A stretch of 64,000 nucleotides of DNA from positions 2,356,001-2,420,000 of the forward strand of contig NZ_CP054931.1 of NCBI RefSeq assembly GCF_013364355.1, written 5' to 3'. This DNA comes from Stenotrophomonas sp. NA06056. Lineage in GTDB: Bacteria; Pseudomonadota; Gammaproteobacteria; Xanthomonadales; Xanthomonadaceae. Below the pieces are notes generated by a model. The model worked only from the letters and a program-made list of their open reading frames with translations. It had not been told where the DNA came from and did not search any database. The translations under genes and the position numbers were made by a program. Within the stretch, counting starts at the first letter, position 1, and each line of letters starts with the position of its first letter. Positions 25,302 through 34,247 of this stretch are shown in pieces.

Positions 25302-25471
25302 CGTTTTATCCCCCTGTCCATGATGGAGCCAATTCTGCCATGACCTACATCCATCCGAACCAGAGCGTGGCCGCTCTGATCGACAGCCGGGCGGTGCAGT
25401 CGTGAGCCTGCCCTTGCACTGCCCGATTGCGCCCCAAGGTCGTCAGTTCATCCCCTTGATGGAGGTTGGAC
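25302..25471 (+). other. Tiny overlapping frames, early-gene debris
   Basis: A 21-codon frame (MTYIHPNQSVAALIDSRAVQ, 25340-25405) overlaps a GTG frame that starts MSLPLHCPIAPQGRQF and loses coding character after about 25 codons. These look like ends of phage genes disturbed by the cargo insertion to the left; neither is called a gene. Confidence 0.35.
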
Positions 25472-25723
25472 ATGCGTGCGATCTACTTGGCCGGCGGCCC
25501 GAAGGATGGGACCGTCATTCATTCCGACGACTTGGCGGACATCCGGCCGCAGGAGGGCTACTCGGTGCACGGCTGGCAGGGCGCGACCGAGGCCCCCGCC
25601 TGGCAGCAGGGCGACGTCGTAATGATGGTCCACAACTCGATTACCGGCGCGCAGGAGCGCTGGGATGCCGCCGAGGAAGGCTACAGGAAGCTGATCGAGA
25701 TCGATCCGGACGTCGGCGACTAA
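25472..25723 (+). CDS. Hypothetical phage protein
   Basis: 83 residues starting MRAIYLAGGPKDGTVIHSDD, with GGAGG 8 nt before the ATG at 25472. No cysteine cluster, membrane helix or known motif. The position between recombination genes and the methyltransferase is typical for small early-phage proteins. Confidence 0.6.
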   Translation: MRAIYLAGGPKDGTVIHSDDLADIRPQEGYSVHGWQGATEAPAWQQGDVVMMVHNSITGAQERWDAAEEGYRKLIEIDPDVGD

Positions 25724-25750
25724 GCGCCTGGCTCCGGGGAGGGTCGGTCC

Positions 25751-26966
25751 ATGGCTGACCCTATCTCCGAACCCACGATCTACGTAGGAGACTGCCAGGA
25801 ATTGATGCGCGGCATGTCCGACAGCTCGGTCGATGCCGTCGTCACCGATCCACCCTACGGCTTGTCGTTCATGGGCAAGCGCTGGGATTACGACGTACCC
25901 AGTACCGAGATATGGGCCGAGTGCCTGCGCGTATTAGAGCCTGGCGGCCACCTGCTGGCCTTCGCCGGCACCCGCACGCAGCATCGCATGGCCGTGCGCA
26001 TCGAGGATGCCGGCTTCGAGATCCGCGACATGATCGCGTGGGTCTACGGCAGCGGCTTCCCCAAGTCGCACAACGGTCCCTGGGGTGGAACTGCCTTGAA
26101 GCCCGCGCTCGAGCCGATCACCGTCGCCCGCAAGCCACTTGCCGGCACGGTGGCAGCGAACTGGCATCTGCACGGCACGGGTGGCCTGAACATCGATTCC
26201 TCCCGGATCGAAACGATCGACAAGCTCGGTGGCGGTGATCAGGCGGCCGCGCCGAAGGTCGGTCCCGATGGCTGGCACCGGCCGTGGATGCAGGACGAGC
26301 AGGCAAAGGCCGCGCACGCCGACCGTTGCAACGCAAACGTAGCGAAGGCCGAAGCGCTGGGCCGCTGACCTGCCAACCTGATCCATGATGGCAGCGAGGA
26401 AGTACTCGCGGCATTCCCTGCAGCGCCGGGACAGAAAAGCTGACCTGAGTAATGATGGGGAAAGCGCACGGCTCTCGGCCGTGTACGACGGCGGCCCGCT
26501 CCCGCGCAGCAGCGGAGGAAGCTCCAATAGCGCCAACAATGGAGCGATCGGCTTCAAGATGCGCACTGGTGCACGCCGTTTGGATAGCGGCAGCGCTGCC
26601 CGGTTCTTCTACTGTGCCAAGGCCACGCGCGAAGACCGCAACGACGGCCTCAGTTCTGGCCCGGCGCCGGCCACCGCCGCGGGAGCGACGATGCGCGATC
26701 GCGAGACTGCCAACTGGCCAGCGCGAAACGGCAACCACCACCCGACCGTGAAGCCGACGGATCTCATGCGCTACCTGTGCCGTCTGGTCACCCCAGCTGG
26801 CGGCCTGGTGCTGGACCCGTTCATGGGAAACGGTAGCACCGGCAAGGCCGCAGTACTCGAAGGCTTCCAGTTCGTCGGCATCGAGCTCGACCCCGTCTAT
26901 GCCGCGATCGCCGAAGCACGCATCCGCGTTGCCCAACCTGGACTGCCTTTGGAGGCAATCGCATGA
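25751..26966 (+). pseudogene. Phage DNA methyltransferase (DPPY class), nonsense plus frameshift
   Basis: The first part (25751-26368) has the catalytic TDPPYGLSFMGKRW motif of amino-methyltransferases. At codon 206 a TGA stands where relatives have Trp (GR-W-PANLIHDGSEEV), and the same frame continues beyond it. Near 26440 an extra A in an AAAA run shifts the frame. The second part then reads DGGPLPRSSGG, FFYCAKATREDRNDG and the SAM-binding LDPFMGNGSTGKAAVLEG to 26966. The full protein would be about 404 residues. Two independent lesions make a sequencing artefact less likely and the enzyme inactive. A 15-codon frame follows before Xis. Confidence 0.82.
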
Positions 26967-27021
26967 ACACCGCCACCGAGCAGCTGCGCGCTGCGCTGAG
27001 CACGAACTGAAGGAGGCCACG

Positions 27022-27357
27022 ATGGGAGCCGCTGAAAAGCTGGACATCGTCGGAAAGGACTGGCTGACCGTGGACGAGGCCGCGCACTACTGCGGCGTAT
27101 CACGAAGCCAATTCGATTCGAACATCGCCGACTACGGCATCGAACCCCGAAATTTCATGGGCAAGAAGCTCTACGAGAAAGCCGCCCTCTACTCTGCAAT
27201 CTACGGCTCCAGACAATGGTCAAGGTCACAATCTTCTGGCGGGACGGCGCCGCGTACCTCAACTGGCGGGAAGGCGGCAAGCGAAGCCGTGTCACCATTG
27301 GTCGCGTCAGCCCACGCGAAGCTGAAGGCGTACGAGCAGCGAAAGAAGCGGAACTGA
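27022..27357 (+). CDS. Excisionase-like HTH protein
   Basis: 111 residues from the ATG at 27022 with AGGAGG 6 nt upstream. A winged-helix/MerR-type segment, DWLTVDEAAHYCGVSRSQFD followed by GKKLYEKAALYSAI, is that of phage excisionases and AlpA-like proteins. The C-terminal 47 residues are encoded in a region that also encodes the integrase N-terminus in another frame (142-nt overlap). The tail is basic (KLKAYEQRKKRN). Directionality factor for the adjacent integrase is the likely role. Confidence 0.7.
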   Translation: MGAAEKLDIVGKDWLTVDEAAHYCGVSRSQFDSNIADYGIEPRNFMGKKLYEKAALYSAIYGSRQWSRSQSSGGTAPRTSTGGKAASEAVSPLVASAHAKLKAYEQRKKRN

Positions 27358-28205
27358 CCCATGGAGTGCGCATCCTGCCCCGGCTACCCACGGTAAGGGA
27401 CTTCCTGGAGGCGTATCTGGATTGGTACAAGGCCGAGCACCCCACCACGCACGGCAAGGCAAAGAGCGAGGTCCGGCTGTTCATTGCTCGCTTCGGCCAT
27501 CGACCGATCGACACCCTGCGGCCGATGGAAATGGAGTCCTACAAAACGGACCGCCTGACCAAGGACAAGGTGGCCCCGGAAACCGTAGGCAAGGAAGTAC
27601 GCAGGCTGCAGGCGGCGTTCCGTCGCGGCGTGAAATGGAAGGAGCTCGACTTCAACCCACTGGAGGAAACCCAGGCACCGCGCGGGGTTCGTAGCGTGGC
27701 GGTGCGGTTCTACGACCGGGCGGCGATGCGCAAGCTGTATCGTGCCAACCCTGCCCGGGCAGCGCTGTGGCTGTTCATGGCCCACACGGGGTTGCGCCGC
27801 GGCGAGCTGGTCGGCCTGGGCAAGGATTCGGTGGCCGGACGTAGGCTCAGGGTCGAAAGCGACCCAGACGAGGATGGCCAGGGGCGCACGAAGTCGGGCA
27901 AGTGGCGCGAGGTGCCGCTGAACCGCTATGCGCGCTGGGCGCTGCGCCACCTACCCGATCCGCTGGTGGCCGTGCACAAGGACACGGTGTCCGACTGGTT
28001 CGCATCGGATGCCAAGCGGGCGGGGATCGGCGGTAGCCTGCATCGGCTACGGCACACCTTTTGCGCCCATATGGTCATTGCGGGAGTGCCGCTGCGACGG
28101 GTGCAGATCCTGGCCGGACACGCTGATTACGCCACGACCGAGAAGTACTACGCCCATCTGACGCCCGAAGGCGACGATGGCGCCGTGGCGAAGCTCAGGT
28201 ACTGA
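27216..28205 (+). CDS. int: Tyrosine site-specific integrase
   Basis: 329 residues. The N-terminal arm-binding region is followed by a SAM-like core-binding domain (about 55-145) and the catalytic domain with Arg194 (HTGLRRGEL), Lys229, His276/Arg279 (LHRLRHTF), His302 and Tyr312 (GHADYATTEKYYAHL). All catalytic residues are present. It lies 94 bp from tRNA-Arg and reads toward it, the usual order for elements that integrate in a tRNA 3' end. The start codon lies inside the excisionase gene with no clear ribosome-binding site, so coupling to Xis is probable. Confidence 0.92.
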   Translation: MVKVTIFWRDGAAYLNWREGGKRSRVTIGRVSPREAEGVRAAKEAELTHGVRILPRLPTVRDFLEAYLDWYKAEHPTTHGKAKSEVRLFIARFGHRPIDTLRPMEMESYKTDRLTKDKVAPETVGKEVRRLQAAFRRGVKWKELDFNPLEETQAPRGVRSVAVRFYDRAAMRKLYRANPARAALWLFMAHTGLRRGELVGLGKDSVAGRRLRVESDPDEDGQGRTKSGKWREVPLNRYARWALRHLPDPLVAVHKDTVSDWFASDAKRAGIGGSLHRLRHTFCAHMVIAGVPLRRVQILAGHADYATTEKYYAHLTPEGDDGAVAKLRY

Positions 28206-28298
28206 TCGGGGCCACTGGGACCGCTGGGACCAAATCCTGTGGATATGCGGGAAACAGTGGGAATTGCACGCCACTGAGTCTACCTAAGTCATTGATTA

Positions 28299-28340
28299 TG
28301 GTGACCCCGGCCCGATTCGAACGGGCGACCTTCCCCTTAG
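28299..28340 (-). repeat. attR: 42-bp att core within tRNA-Arg
   Basis: Identical over 42 bp to the left copy at 13940-13981. It makes up the 3' part of the functional tRNA, so integration kept the tRNA intact at the integrase end. The preceding 90 bp contain a short direct repeat (CCACTGGGACC / CCGCTGGGACC around 28211-28231) that could be integrase arm sites. Confidence 0.88.
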
Positions 28341-28375
28341 GAGGGGGACGCTCTATCCAGCTGAGCTACGGGGCC
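28299..28375 (-). tRNA. tRNA-Arg (CCT anticodon)
   Basis: Complete cloverleaf on the minus strand: acceptor GGCCCCG/CGGGGTC, D arm GCTCAGCTGGATAGAGC, anticodon stem TCCCC/GGGGA with loop CTCCTAA (anticodon CCT, reading AGG), T arm GCCCG-TTCGAAT-CGGGC, discriminator A and encoded CCA at 28299-28301. It is the integration target of the prophage. Confidence 0.95.
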
Positions 28376-28560
28376 ATGCAGCCGCCAAGTTTACAGGCAA
28401 GCCGCCCTGCCCTCCAAGCATTCATCTGCCACACCGCTGCCACTGGCGCGGCGCACCATGGCGGTTCCGGTCGCTCTGCTACCATCGGCGGCTCAGTTCG
28501 TCGCGCCCCCACCTGCCCGCGACGGCACCAAACACAACGTAACGAAACACAGGAGTCTGC

Positions 28561-30093
28561 ATGTCTTCCGAGCTGCTCAAGTCCCTTGGTCTGGACGCGA
28601 TCAACGCTGGCACCTACCTGGGCAACGGGGAGTGGTCGAGCGCTACCGGCGGTGAACTGATCACCCCGATCAACCCGACCACCGGCGAGCCGATCGCGCA
28701 GGTCCGCGCCACCACCGAAGACGAGTACGAAACCGTCATCGCGCGCGCCCAGGAAGCCTTCAAGGTCTGGCGCACCACCCCGGCCCCGCGTCGCGGTGAA
28801 GCCGTGCGCCTGTGTGGCGAAGCGCTGCGCAAGCACAAGGACGCCCTGGGTTCGCTGGTCGCGCTGGAAATGGGCAAGAGCAAGCCGGAAGGCGACGGTG
28901 AAGTGCAGGAGATGATCGACATCGCCGACTTCGCCGTGGGCCAGAGCCGCATGCTGTACGGCTACACCATGCATTCCGAGCGCCCCGGCCACCGCATGTA
29001 CGAGCAGTACCAGCCGCTCGGCCTGGTCGGCATCATCAGCGCGTTCAACTTCCCGGTCGCGGTGTGGGCATGGAACTCGTTCCTGGCCACCATCTGCGGC
29101 GACATCTGCCTGTGGAAGCCGTCCAACAAGACCCCGCTGACCGCCATCGCCTCCATGCGCATCTGCAATGAAGCGCTGCGTGATGCCGGTTTCCCGGACC
29201 TGTTCTTCCTGATCAACGACGCCGGCACCGCGCTGTCGGAAAAGATGGTGGCTGACAAGCGCGTACCGCTGATCAGCTTCACCGGTTCGACCCAGGTTGG
29301 CCGCACGGTCGCCGAGAAGGTCGCGAATCGCCTCGGCCGCTGCCTGCTGGAACTGGGCGGCAACAACGCGATCATCCTCGACGAAACCGCCGACCTGAAG
29401 CTGGCCATCCCCGGCATCGTGTTCGGTGCGGTCGGCACCGCCGGCCAGCGCTGCACCACCACCCGTCGCCTGATCGTGCACGAATCCATCCATGACGACG
29501 TGCTGGCCACGCTGGTCAAGGCGTACAAGCAGGTGGAGGGCAAGATCGGCGATCCGACCGACCCGGCCAACCTGATGGGCCCGCTGAACAGCGACGGCGC
29601 CGTGCAGCAGTTCCTGGCATCCATCGAAAAGGCCAAGGCCAGCGGCGGCACCATCGAAACCGGCGGTACGCGTATCGACCGCGCCGGCAACTTCGTGCTG
29701 CCGGCCATCGTCACCGGCCTGAAGAACAGCGATGAAGTGGTGCAGCACGAAACCTTCGCGCCGATCCTGTACGTGATGAAGTACAGCACGCTGGACGAAG
29801 CCATCGACATGCAGAACGGCGTGCCGCAGGGCCTGTCGTCCTCGATCTTCACCACCAACCTGAAGACCGCCGAGCGCTTCCTGTCGGCAGCCGGTTCGGA
29901 CTGTGGCATCGCCAACGTCAACATCGGCACCTCGGGCGCGGAAATCGGTGGCGCCTTCGGTGGCGAGAAGGACACCGGCGGCGGCCGTGAGTCCGGTTCG
30001 GATGCATGGAAGGTCTACATGCGCCGCCAGACCAACACCATCAACTATTCGGATTCGCTGCCGCTGGCCCAGGGCATCAAGTTCGACCTGTGA
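28561..30093 (+). CDS. Antiquitin-type aldehyde dehydrogenase (ALDH7 / AmaB-like)
   Basis: 510 residues, the usual ALDH7 length. Catalytic Glu264 ([11 protein letters not shown]) and nucleophile Cys298 ([12 protein letters not shown]), with the fold signatures [20 protein letters not shown] and [13 protein letters not shown]7 members oxidise alpha-aminoadipate semialdehyde in lysine breakdown; the Pseudomonas AmaB enzyme is the closest known type. ATG at 28561 with AGGAG 7 nt upstream. Its stop overlaps the next gene's ATG (TGATG). The exact substrate here is inferred from the family. Confidence 0.88.
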   Translation: MSSELLKSLGLDAINAGTYLGNGEWSSATGGELITPINPTTGEPIAQVRATTEDEYETVIARAQEAFKVWRTTPAPRRGEAVRLCGEALRKHKDALGSLVALEMGKSKPEGDGEVQEMIDIADFAVGQSRMLYGYTMHSERPGHRMYEQYQPLGLVGIISAFNFPVAVWAWNSFLATICGDICLWKPSNKTPLTAIASMRICNEALRDAGFPDLFFLINDAGTALSEKMVADKRVPLISFTGSTQVGRTVAEKVANRLGRCLLELGGNNAIILDETADLKLAIPGIVFGAVGTAGQRCTTTRRLIVHESIHDDVLATLVKAYKQVEGKIGDPTDPANLMGPLNSDGAVQQFLASIEKAKASGGTIETGGTRIDRAGNFVLPAIVTGLKNSDEVVQHETFAPILYVMKYSTLDEAIDMQNGVPQGLSSSIFTTNLKTAERFLSAAGSDCGIANVNIGTSGAEIGGAFGGEKDTGGGRESGSDAWKVYMRRQTNTINYSDSLPLAQGIKFDL

Positions 30094-30881
30094 TGGCAGA
30101 GACCGCGTCCCTGCGCGACGGTCGGCCGGTGATCGATTTCACCGGCCGCCGGGTGTTGATCGCCGGCGGCAGCAAGGGCATCGGTCGCGAACTAGCGCTG
30201 GCATTCGCCCGCGCCGGTGCGCGGGTTTCGGCCTGCGCCCGCGGCCAGGCCGGGCTCGATGCCCTGCTGGCTGATGCGCAGGCGCAGGGCACGGAACTGC
30301 ACGCCTTCGCCGCCGATCTGGGTGATCCCACCCAGATCAGCGCCTGGCTGCAGGCCGCCGCCGACACGTTCGGCGGCATCGATGTGCTGGTCAACAATGC
30401 CACCGGCTACGGCATGGCCGACGACGAAGACGGCTGGGCCGCCAGCCTGCAGATCGACCTGATGGCTGCCGTCCGCGCCTCGCGCCTTGCATTGCCATGG
30501 CTGCGCGCTTCGTCCGATGCCTGCATCCTCAACCTTTCCTCGATCGCCGCGCAGCAGCCGCGCCCCGGCGGTGCACCGTACGCGGCCGCCAAGGCCGCGC
30601 TCTCGCACTACACCACCTCGCAGGCCCTGGCACTGGCGCCGGACCGGATCCGGGTCAACGCCATCGCACCGGGCTCGATCGAATTTGCCGATGGCCTCTG
30701 GGATCGACGTCGTGTCGACGATCCGGCGCTGTACCACGGCACCCTGGCGAAGATTCCGTTCGGCCGCTTCGGGCAGCCGCGCGAGATCGCCGATGCTGCG
30801 CTGTTCCTGTGCTCGCCGCTGGCGCGCTGGATCACCGGCCACGTGCTCAACGTCGATGGCGGCCAGGTATTGATGGGCTGA
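30093..30881 (+). CDS. SDR family oxidoreductase
   Basis: 262 residues. Cofactor loop GGSKGIG, NNATG (variant of NNAG), active-site Ser in LNLSSIAAQQ and the YAAAK pair (Tyr and Lys) are all there, with a C-terminal GHVLNVDGGQ typical of classical SDRs. Translationally coupled to the aldehyde dehydrogenase (stop/start TGATG), so it may act in the same pathway. Substrate unknown. Confidence 0.85.
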   Translation: MAETASLRDGRPVIDFTGRRVLIAGGSKGIGRELALAFARAGARVSACARGQAGLDALLADAQAQGTELHAFAADLGDPTQISAWLQAAADTFGGIDVLVNNATGYGMADDEDGWAASLQIDLMAAVRASRLALPWLRASSDACILNLSSIAAQQPRPGGAPYAAAKAALSHYTTSQALALAPDRIRVNAIAPGSIEFADGLWDRRRVDDPALYHGTLAKIPFGRFGQPREIADAALFLCSPLARWITGHVLNVDGGQVLMG

Positions 30882-30885
30882 ATCT

Positions 30886-30974
30886 GTAGAGCCGAGCCCA
30901 CGCTCGGCTTGCGCGCGCAGCGCGGGCGATGCCATGCCAGCCGAAGCGTCAGCCGAGCACGGGCTCGGCTCTGC
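30886..30974. repeat. Dimeric SMAG-type GTAG palindrome
   Basis: GTAG at 30886, hairpin AGCCGAGCCCACGCTCGGCT (30890-30909), a spacer, then the inverted second hairpin (30951-30970) followed by CTGC. Typical paired arrangement of S. maltophilia GTAG repeats, 5 bp downstream of the SDR stop, where it may also act as an mRNA end. Confidence 0.85.
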
Positions 30975-31040
30975 AGGGCACTGCCCATGGGATTGCCGGT
31001 GCAGAGGCACTATCATGTCGGCACTGCCACGGAGGACTCG

Positions 31041-31331
31041 ATGAGCGTGCCACCCCGACAGAGCAACGCCCTGGCCGTGGTCAGCCTGATCGCGGGCATC
31101 TGCAGCTGGACCGTGCTGCCGGGTGTCGCCGCCGTCGTCGCCATCATCACCGGGCACCTGGCCCGCGCCGAGATCCGCCGCCGCGCCGGCGAACAGGACG
31201 GCGATGGCATGGCCCTGGCCGGGCTGATCATGGGCTGGCTGAACATCCTCGCTGCGGTGGGACTGGTGGCCATCCTGATCTTCGCGATGGTGGCCGCTGG
31301 CGCCGACGCCAAACCTGGACTGCGCTGGTGA
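31041..31331 (+). CDS. DUF4190 small membrane protein
   Basis: 96 residues. GGAGG lies 6 nt before the ATG at 31041. Two hydrophobic segments (LAVVSLIAGICSWTVLPGVAA and LNILAAVGLVAILIFAMVAA) flank the conserved ITGHLARAEIRRR and MALAGLIMGW, the DUF4190 pattern. Inner-membrane protein of unknown function. Followed after 7 bp by the methyltransferase gene. Confidence 0.85.
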   Translation: MSVPPRQSNALAVVSLIAGICSWTVLPGVAAVVAIITGHLARAEIRRRAGEQDGDGMALAGLIMGWLNILAAVGLVAILIFAMVAAGADAKPGLRW

Positions 31332-31338
31332 AAGCACG

Positions 31339-32109
31339 ATGACCTCGCCCGACAGCACTGAACGCTTCAGCAGCCGCGTCGCGGACTATGTCCGCTACCG
31401 CCCCGACTATCCGGCCGCGCTGATGGACTGGCTGCATGGCCCGATGGCCGTGGCACCCAGCGCGCGGGTTGCCGACGTCGGCGCGGGCACCGGCATCTCC
31501 AGCCGGCAGTTCCTGGCTGCCGGCCATCCACTGATCGCCGTCGAGCCCAATGCGGCGATGCGCGCCGCCGCCGAACACTGGCTGGCCCCGCAGTATCCGC
31601 AGTTCTCCGCCGTCGATGGCCGTGCAGAGGCCACCGGCCTGGCCGATGCCAGCGTTGATCTGGTCAGTGCCGCACAGGCCTTCCACTGGTTCGACACCGT
31701 GGCCGTGCGCGCCGAGTGGCAGCGCATCCTGCGCCCGGGCGGCCTGGCGCTGATCTACTGGAATTCGCGCCTGCTCGACGCCAGCCCGTTCCTGGTCGGC
31801 TACGAACAACTGCTGCTGGACTACGGCACCGACTACACCGCCGTGGCCGAACGCTACCAGGACGACGCCACCATGCAGGCCTGGTTCGGAAGCGGCCTGC
31901 GCGGCATGGTGCAGCTGCCGAACGTGCAGCACCTGGACCTGGACGCCCTGAGCGGGCGTCTGCTGTCTTCTTCCTACGCCCCGCAGCCCGGCCATCCCCG
32001 CCACGCGCCGATGCTGGCTGCGCTGCAGGACCTGTTCGCCGCCCACGCGGTCGACGGCCAGGTCGCTTTTGAATATCGAACCCGAGCCTTCCTCGGCACG
32101 CTGGACTGA
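31339..32109 (+). CDS. Class I SAM-dependent methyltransferase
   Basis: 256 residues. Motif I is VADVGAGTGISSRQF, followed by the acidic VEPNAAMR loop and the post-motif region SAAQAFHWFD and LRPGGLALIYWN. These are the methyltransf_11-type signatures. Acceptor substrate cannot be told. It ends 9 bp before pyrD. Confidence 0.85.
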   Translation: MTSPDSTERFSSRVADYVRYRPDYPAALMDWLHGPMAVAPSARVADVGAGTGISSRQFLAAGHPLIAVEPNAAMRAAAEHWLAPQYPQFSAVDGRAEATGLADASVDLVSAAQAFHWFDTVAVRAEWQRILRPGGLALIYWNSRLLDASPFLVGYEQLLLDYGTDYTAVAERYQDDATMQAWFGSGLRGMVQLPNVQHLDLDALSGRLLSSSYAPQPGHPRHAPMLAALQDLFAAHAVDGQVAFEYRTRAFLGTLD

Positions 32110-32118
32110 AACCTACGC

Positions 32119-33174
32119 ATGTATTCGCTTGCCCGCCCCTTCCTGTTCTCGCTCGACGCCGAACGCGCCCACGGTCTTGGCCTGTCCGCTCTGGACCTGG
32201 CCTATCGCACCGGCACCACGCCGCTGGTGGCCGCACGCATCGCGCCGATGCCCAGCACGGTGTTCGGGCTGACGTTCCCCAATCCGGTCGGCCTTGCTGC
32301 CGGCCTGGACAAGAATGGCGAGCACATCGATGCGCTGTTCGCGCTGGGCTTCGGCTTCGTCGAGATCGGCACGATCACGCCGCGACCGCAGGCCGGCAAC
32401 CCGAAGCCGCGCCTGTTCCGGCTGCCGGCGCACAACGCGATCATCAACCGCATGGGCTTCAACAACGCGGGCGTGGATGCACTGGTGCGCAACGTCGAAC
32501 GCGCGCGCAACCGGCGCGGCCTGCTCGGCATCAACATCGGCAAGAACAAGGACACCCCCAACGAACAGGCCGCCGATGACTACATCGCCTGCATGGACAA
32601 GGTGTACCCGCTGGCCGACTACATCACCGTCAACATTTCCTCGCCCAATACCGCCGGCCTGCGCGAACTGCAGGAAGAGACCGCGCTGCGGCAGCTGGTC
32701 AGCCAGCTGCGCGAGCGCCAGGAGGCGCTGGCCGCACAGCATGGCCGGCGCGTGCCGATGCTGGTGAAGGTGGCCCCGGACCTCAGCGAGCGTGATATCG
32801 ATGCCGCCGCGCGTGTGCTGGGCGAACTGCAGGTGGACGGCGTGATTGCCACCAATACCACCATCGACCACAGCCGGGTTGCCGGCGATCCGCTGGCCAA
32901 TGAAGCCGGCGGGCTTTCCGGCGCCCCGGTGCTGGAGCAATCCACCCTGGTGCTGCGCCGCCTGCGCGCGCGCCTGCCCGAATCGGTGCCGCTGGTCGGT
33001 GTCGGCGGCATCCTGTCCGGTGCCGACGCCGTGGCCAAGATGGCCGCCGGTGCGGCGCTGGTGCAGTGCTACAGCGGCCTGATCTTCAAGGGTCCAGCGC
33101 TGGTCGCCGATTGTGTAGAGGCGATCCGGCGCCGACGCGAGGCGCCCAGCCGTGGCGCGGTGGCACCGCTGTGA
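32119..33174 (+). CDS. pyrD: Dihydroorotate dehydrogenase (quinone), class 2
   Basis: 351 residues, standard for membrane-associated class 2 enzymes of pyrimidine synthesis. N-terminal helix ([16 protein letters not shown]) for quinone access, [11 protein letters not shown] and [12 protein letters not shown] for FMN and substrate, catalytic Ser in VNISSPNT, and [19 protein letters not shown] for FMN phosphate. The TGA overlaps the GTG of murB (GTGA). Confidence 0.96.
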   Translation: MYSLARPFLFSLDAERAHGLGLSALDLAYRTGTTPLVAARIAPMPSTVFGLTFPNPVGLAAGLDKNGEHIDALFALGFGFVEIGTITPRPQAGNPKPRLFRLPAHNAIINRMGFNNAGVDALVRNVERARNRRGLLGINIGKNKDTPNEQAADDYIACMDKVYPLADYITVNISSPNTAGLRELQEETALRQLVSQLRERQEALAAQHGRRVPMLVKVAPDLSERDIDAAARVLGELQVDGVIATNTTIDHSRVAGDPLANEAGGLSGAPVLEQSTLVLRRLRARLPESVPLVGVGGILSGADAVAKMAAGAALVQCYSGLIFKGPALVADCVEAIRRRREAPSRGAVAPL

Positions 33175-34247
33175 GTACACCCATGGACGACATCGACAAC
33201 ACGACAGCCCCGCTGCGCTGGACCCTCACCCGCAACGCACCGCTGCAGGCCCTGAACACCTTCCACGTGCAGGCCAGCGCCGCGCAGTTGCTGGAACTGC
33301 ACGATGCCGCGCTGCTGCCGGAGGTGCTGGCCCTGCCGGACGTGGCCAATGGCCCGCTGCTGGTGCTCGGCAGCGGCAGCAACGTGCTGATCGCCGACGA
33401 TCTGCCCGGCACCGTGCTGGTGTTCGGCAACCGCGAAATCAGCTTCCTTGAACATCGCGCCGACCACGCCGTGATCCGCGCTGGAGCCGGCGTGTCCTGG
33501 CACGGGCTGGTGATGTGGTCGCTGCAGGAAGGCCTGTCCGGGTTGGAGAACCTGGCCCTGATTCCCGGCACGGCCGGCGCATCGCCAATCCAGAACATCG
33601 GTGCCTATGGCGCGCAGGTCGGCGAGTTCATCCAGACCGTGGAGGCTTGGGACTGCCTGGAAAAGACCTGGGTGCGGCTGGACAACGAACAGTGCGGCTT
33701 TGCCTACCGCGACAGCGTGTTCAAGCAGCAGCCGGACCGTTACCTGATCACCGCCATTGAACTGAAGCTGCCACTGCTGCATGACCTGCGCATGGGTTAC
33801 GCCGGCATCCGCGAGGAACTGCAGTCGCAGGGCGTGGAACTGCCAGGCGCGGTGGACGTCGCCAATGCAGTGATCGCGATCCGCCGCCGCAAGCTGCCCG
33901 ATCCCGACGTGTTGGGCAACGCAGGCAGCTTCTTCAAGAACCCGGTGCTGCCGCTGGAACAGGTGGAGGTGCTGCTGCAGCACTTCCCCGAGCTGCCGGT
34001 ATTCCCGGCAGACCGTGACGACCGCCGCAAGGTCTCGGCGGCATGGATGATCGAATCCTGCGGTTGGAAAGGCTTCCGCGAAGGTGATGCCGGTGTTGCG
34101 CCCAGCCATGCGCTGGTTCTGGTCAACCACGGCAATGCCACCGGCACCGAACTGCTGGCGCTGGCGCGGCGGATCTCTGCCTCGGTACTGGAGAAATTCG
34201 GCGTACCGATCGAACCGGAGCCCCGCCTGCTCGGCGCACAGTGGTGA
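33171..34247 (+). CDS. murB: UDP-N-acetylenolpyruvoylglucosamine reductase
   Basis: 358 residues from the GTG at 33171 that overlaps the pyrD stop; ATG 33183 is an alternative. FAD-binding motifs [12 protein letters not shown] and [23 protein letters not shown], the catalytic Ser in [11 protein letters not shown] and a C-terminal Glu (EPEPRLLG) identify a type I MurB. Second step of UDP-MurNAc synthesis. Its stop overlaps the next gene by 4 nt, giving a pyrD-murB-transporter chain. Confidence 0.95.
   Translation: MSTPMDDIDNTTAPLRWTLTRNAPLQALNTFHVQASAAQLLELHDAALLPEVLALPDVANGPLLVLGSGSNVLIADDLPGTVLVFGNREISFLEHRADHAVIRAGAGVSWHGLVMWSLQEGLSGLENLALIPGTAGASPIQNIGAYGAQVGEFIQTVEAWDCLEKTWVRLDNEQCGFAYRDSVFKQQPDRYLITAIELKLPLLHDLRMGYAGIREELQSQGVELPGAVDVANAVIAIRRRKLPDPDVLGNAGSFFKNPVLPLEQVEVLLQHFPELPVFPADRDDRRKVSAAWMIESCGWKGFREGDAGVAPSHALVLVNHGNATGTELLALARRISASVLEKFGVPIEPEPRLLGAQW

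Larger units (their letters stand above)
13940..28340. mobile_element. Cryptic lambdoid prophage at tRNA-Arg(CCT)
   Basis: About 14.4 kb bounded by the 42-bp att repeats, with the tyrosine integrase next to the intact tRNA. Phage content: tail-region virion genes, Q-region-like gene, HNH and DUF1367-type genes, a dnaB remnant, ERF/YqaJ recombination genes, a DNA methyltransferase, Xis and Int. Missing are repressor/Cro, terminase, portal, capsid, major tail and lysis genes. At least eight phage genes carry frameshifts, nonsense codons, truncations or fusions. Interspersed AT-richer genes on either strand look like cargo. Not able to form particles; excision may still be possible because Int and Xis are open. 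Confidence 0.88.

Noticed and set aside
28366..29748. 460-codon minus-strand frame opposite the aldehyde dehydrogenase
   Set aside because: Antisense shadow; the plus strand carries the complete ALDH7 enzyme with catalytic residues.
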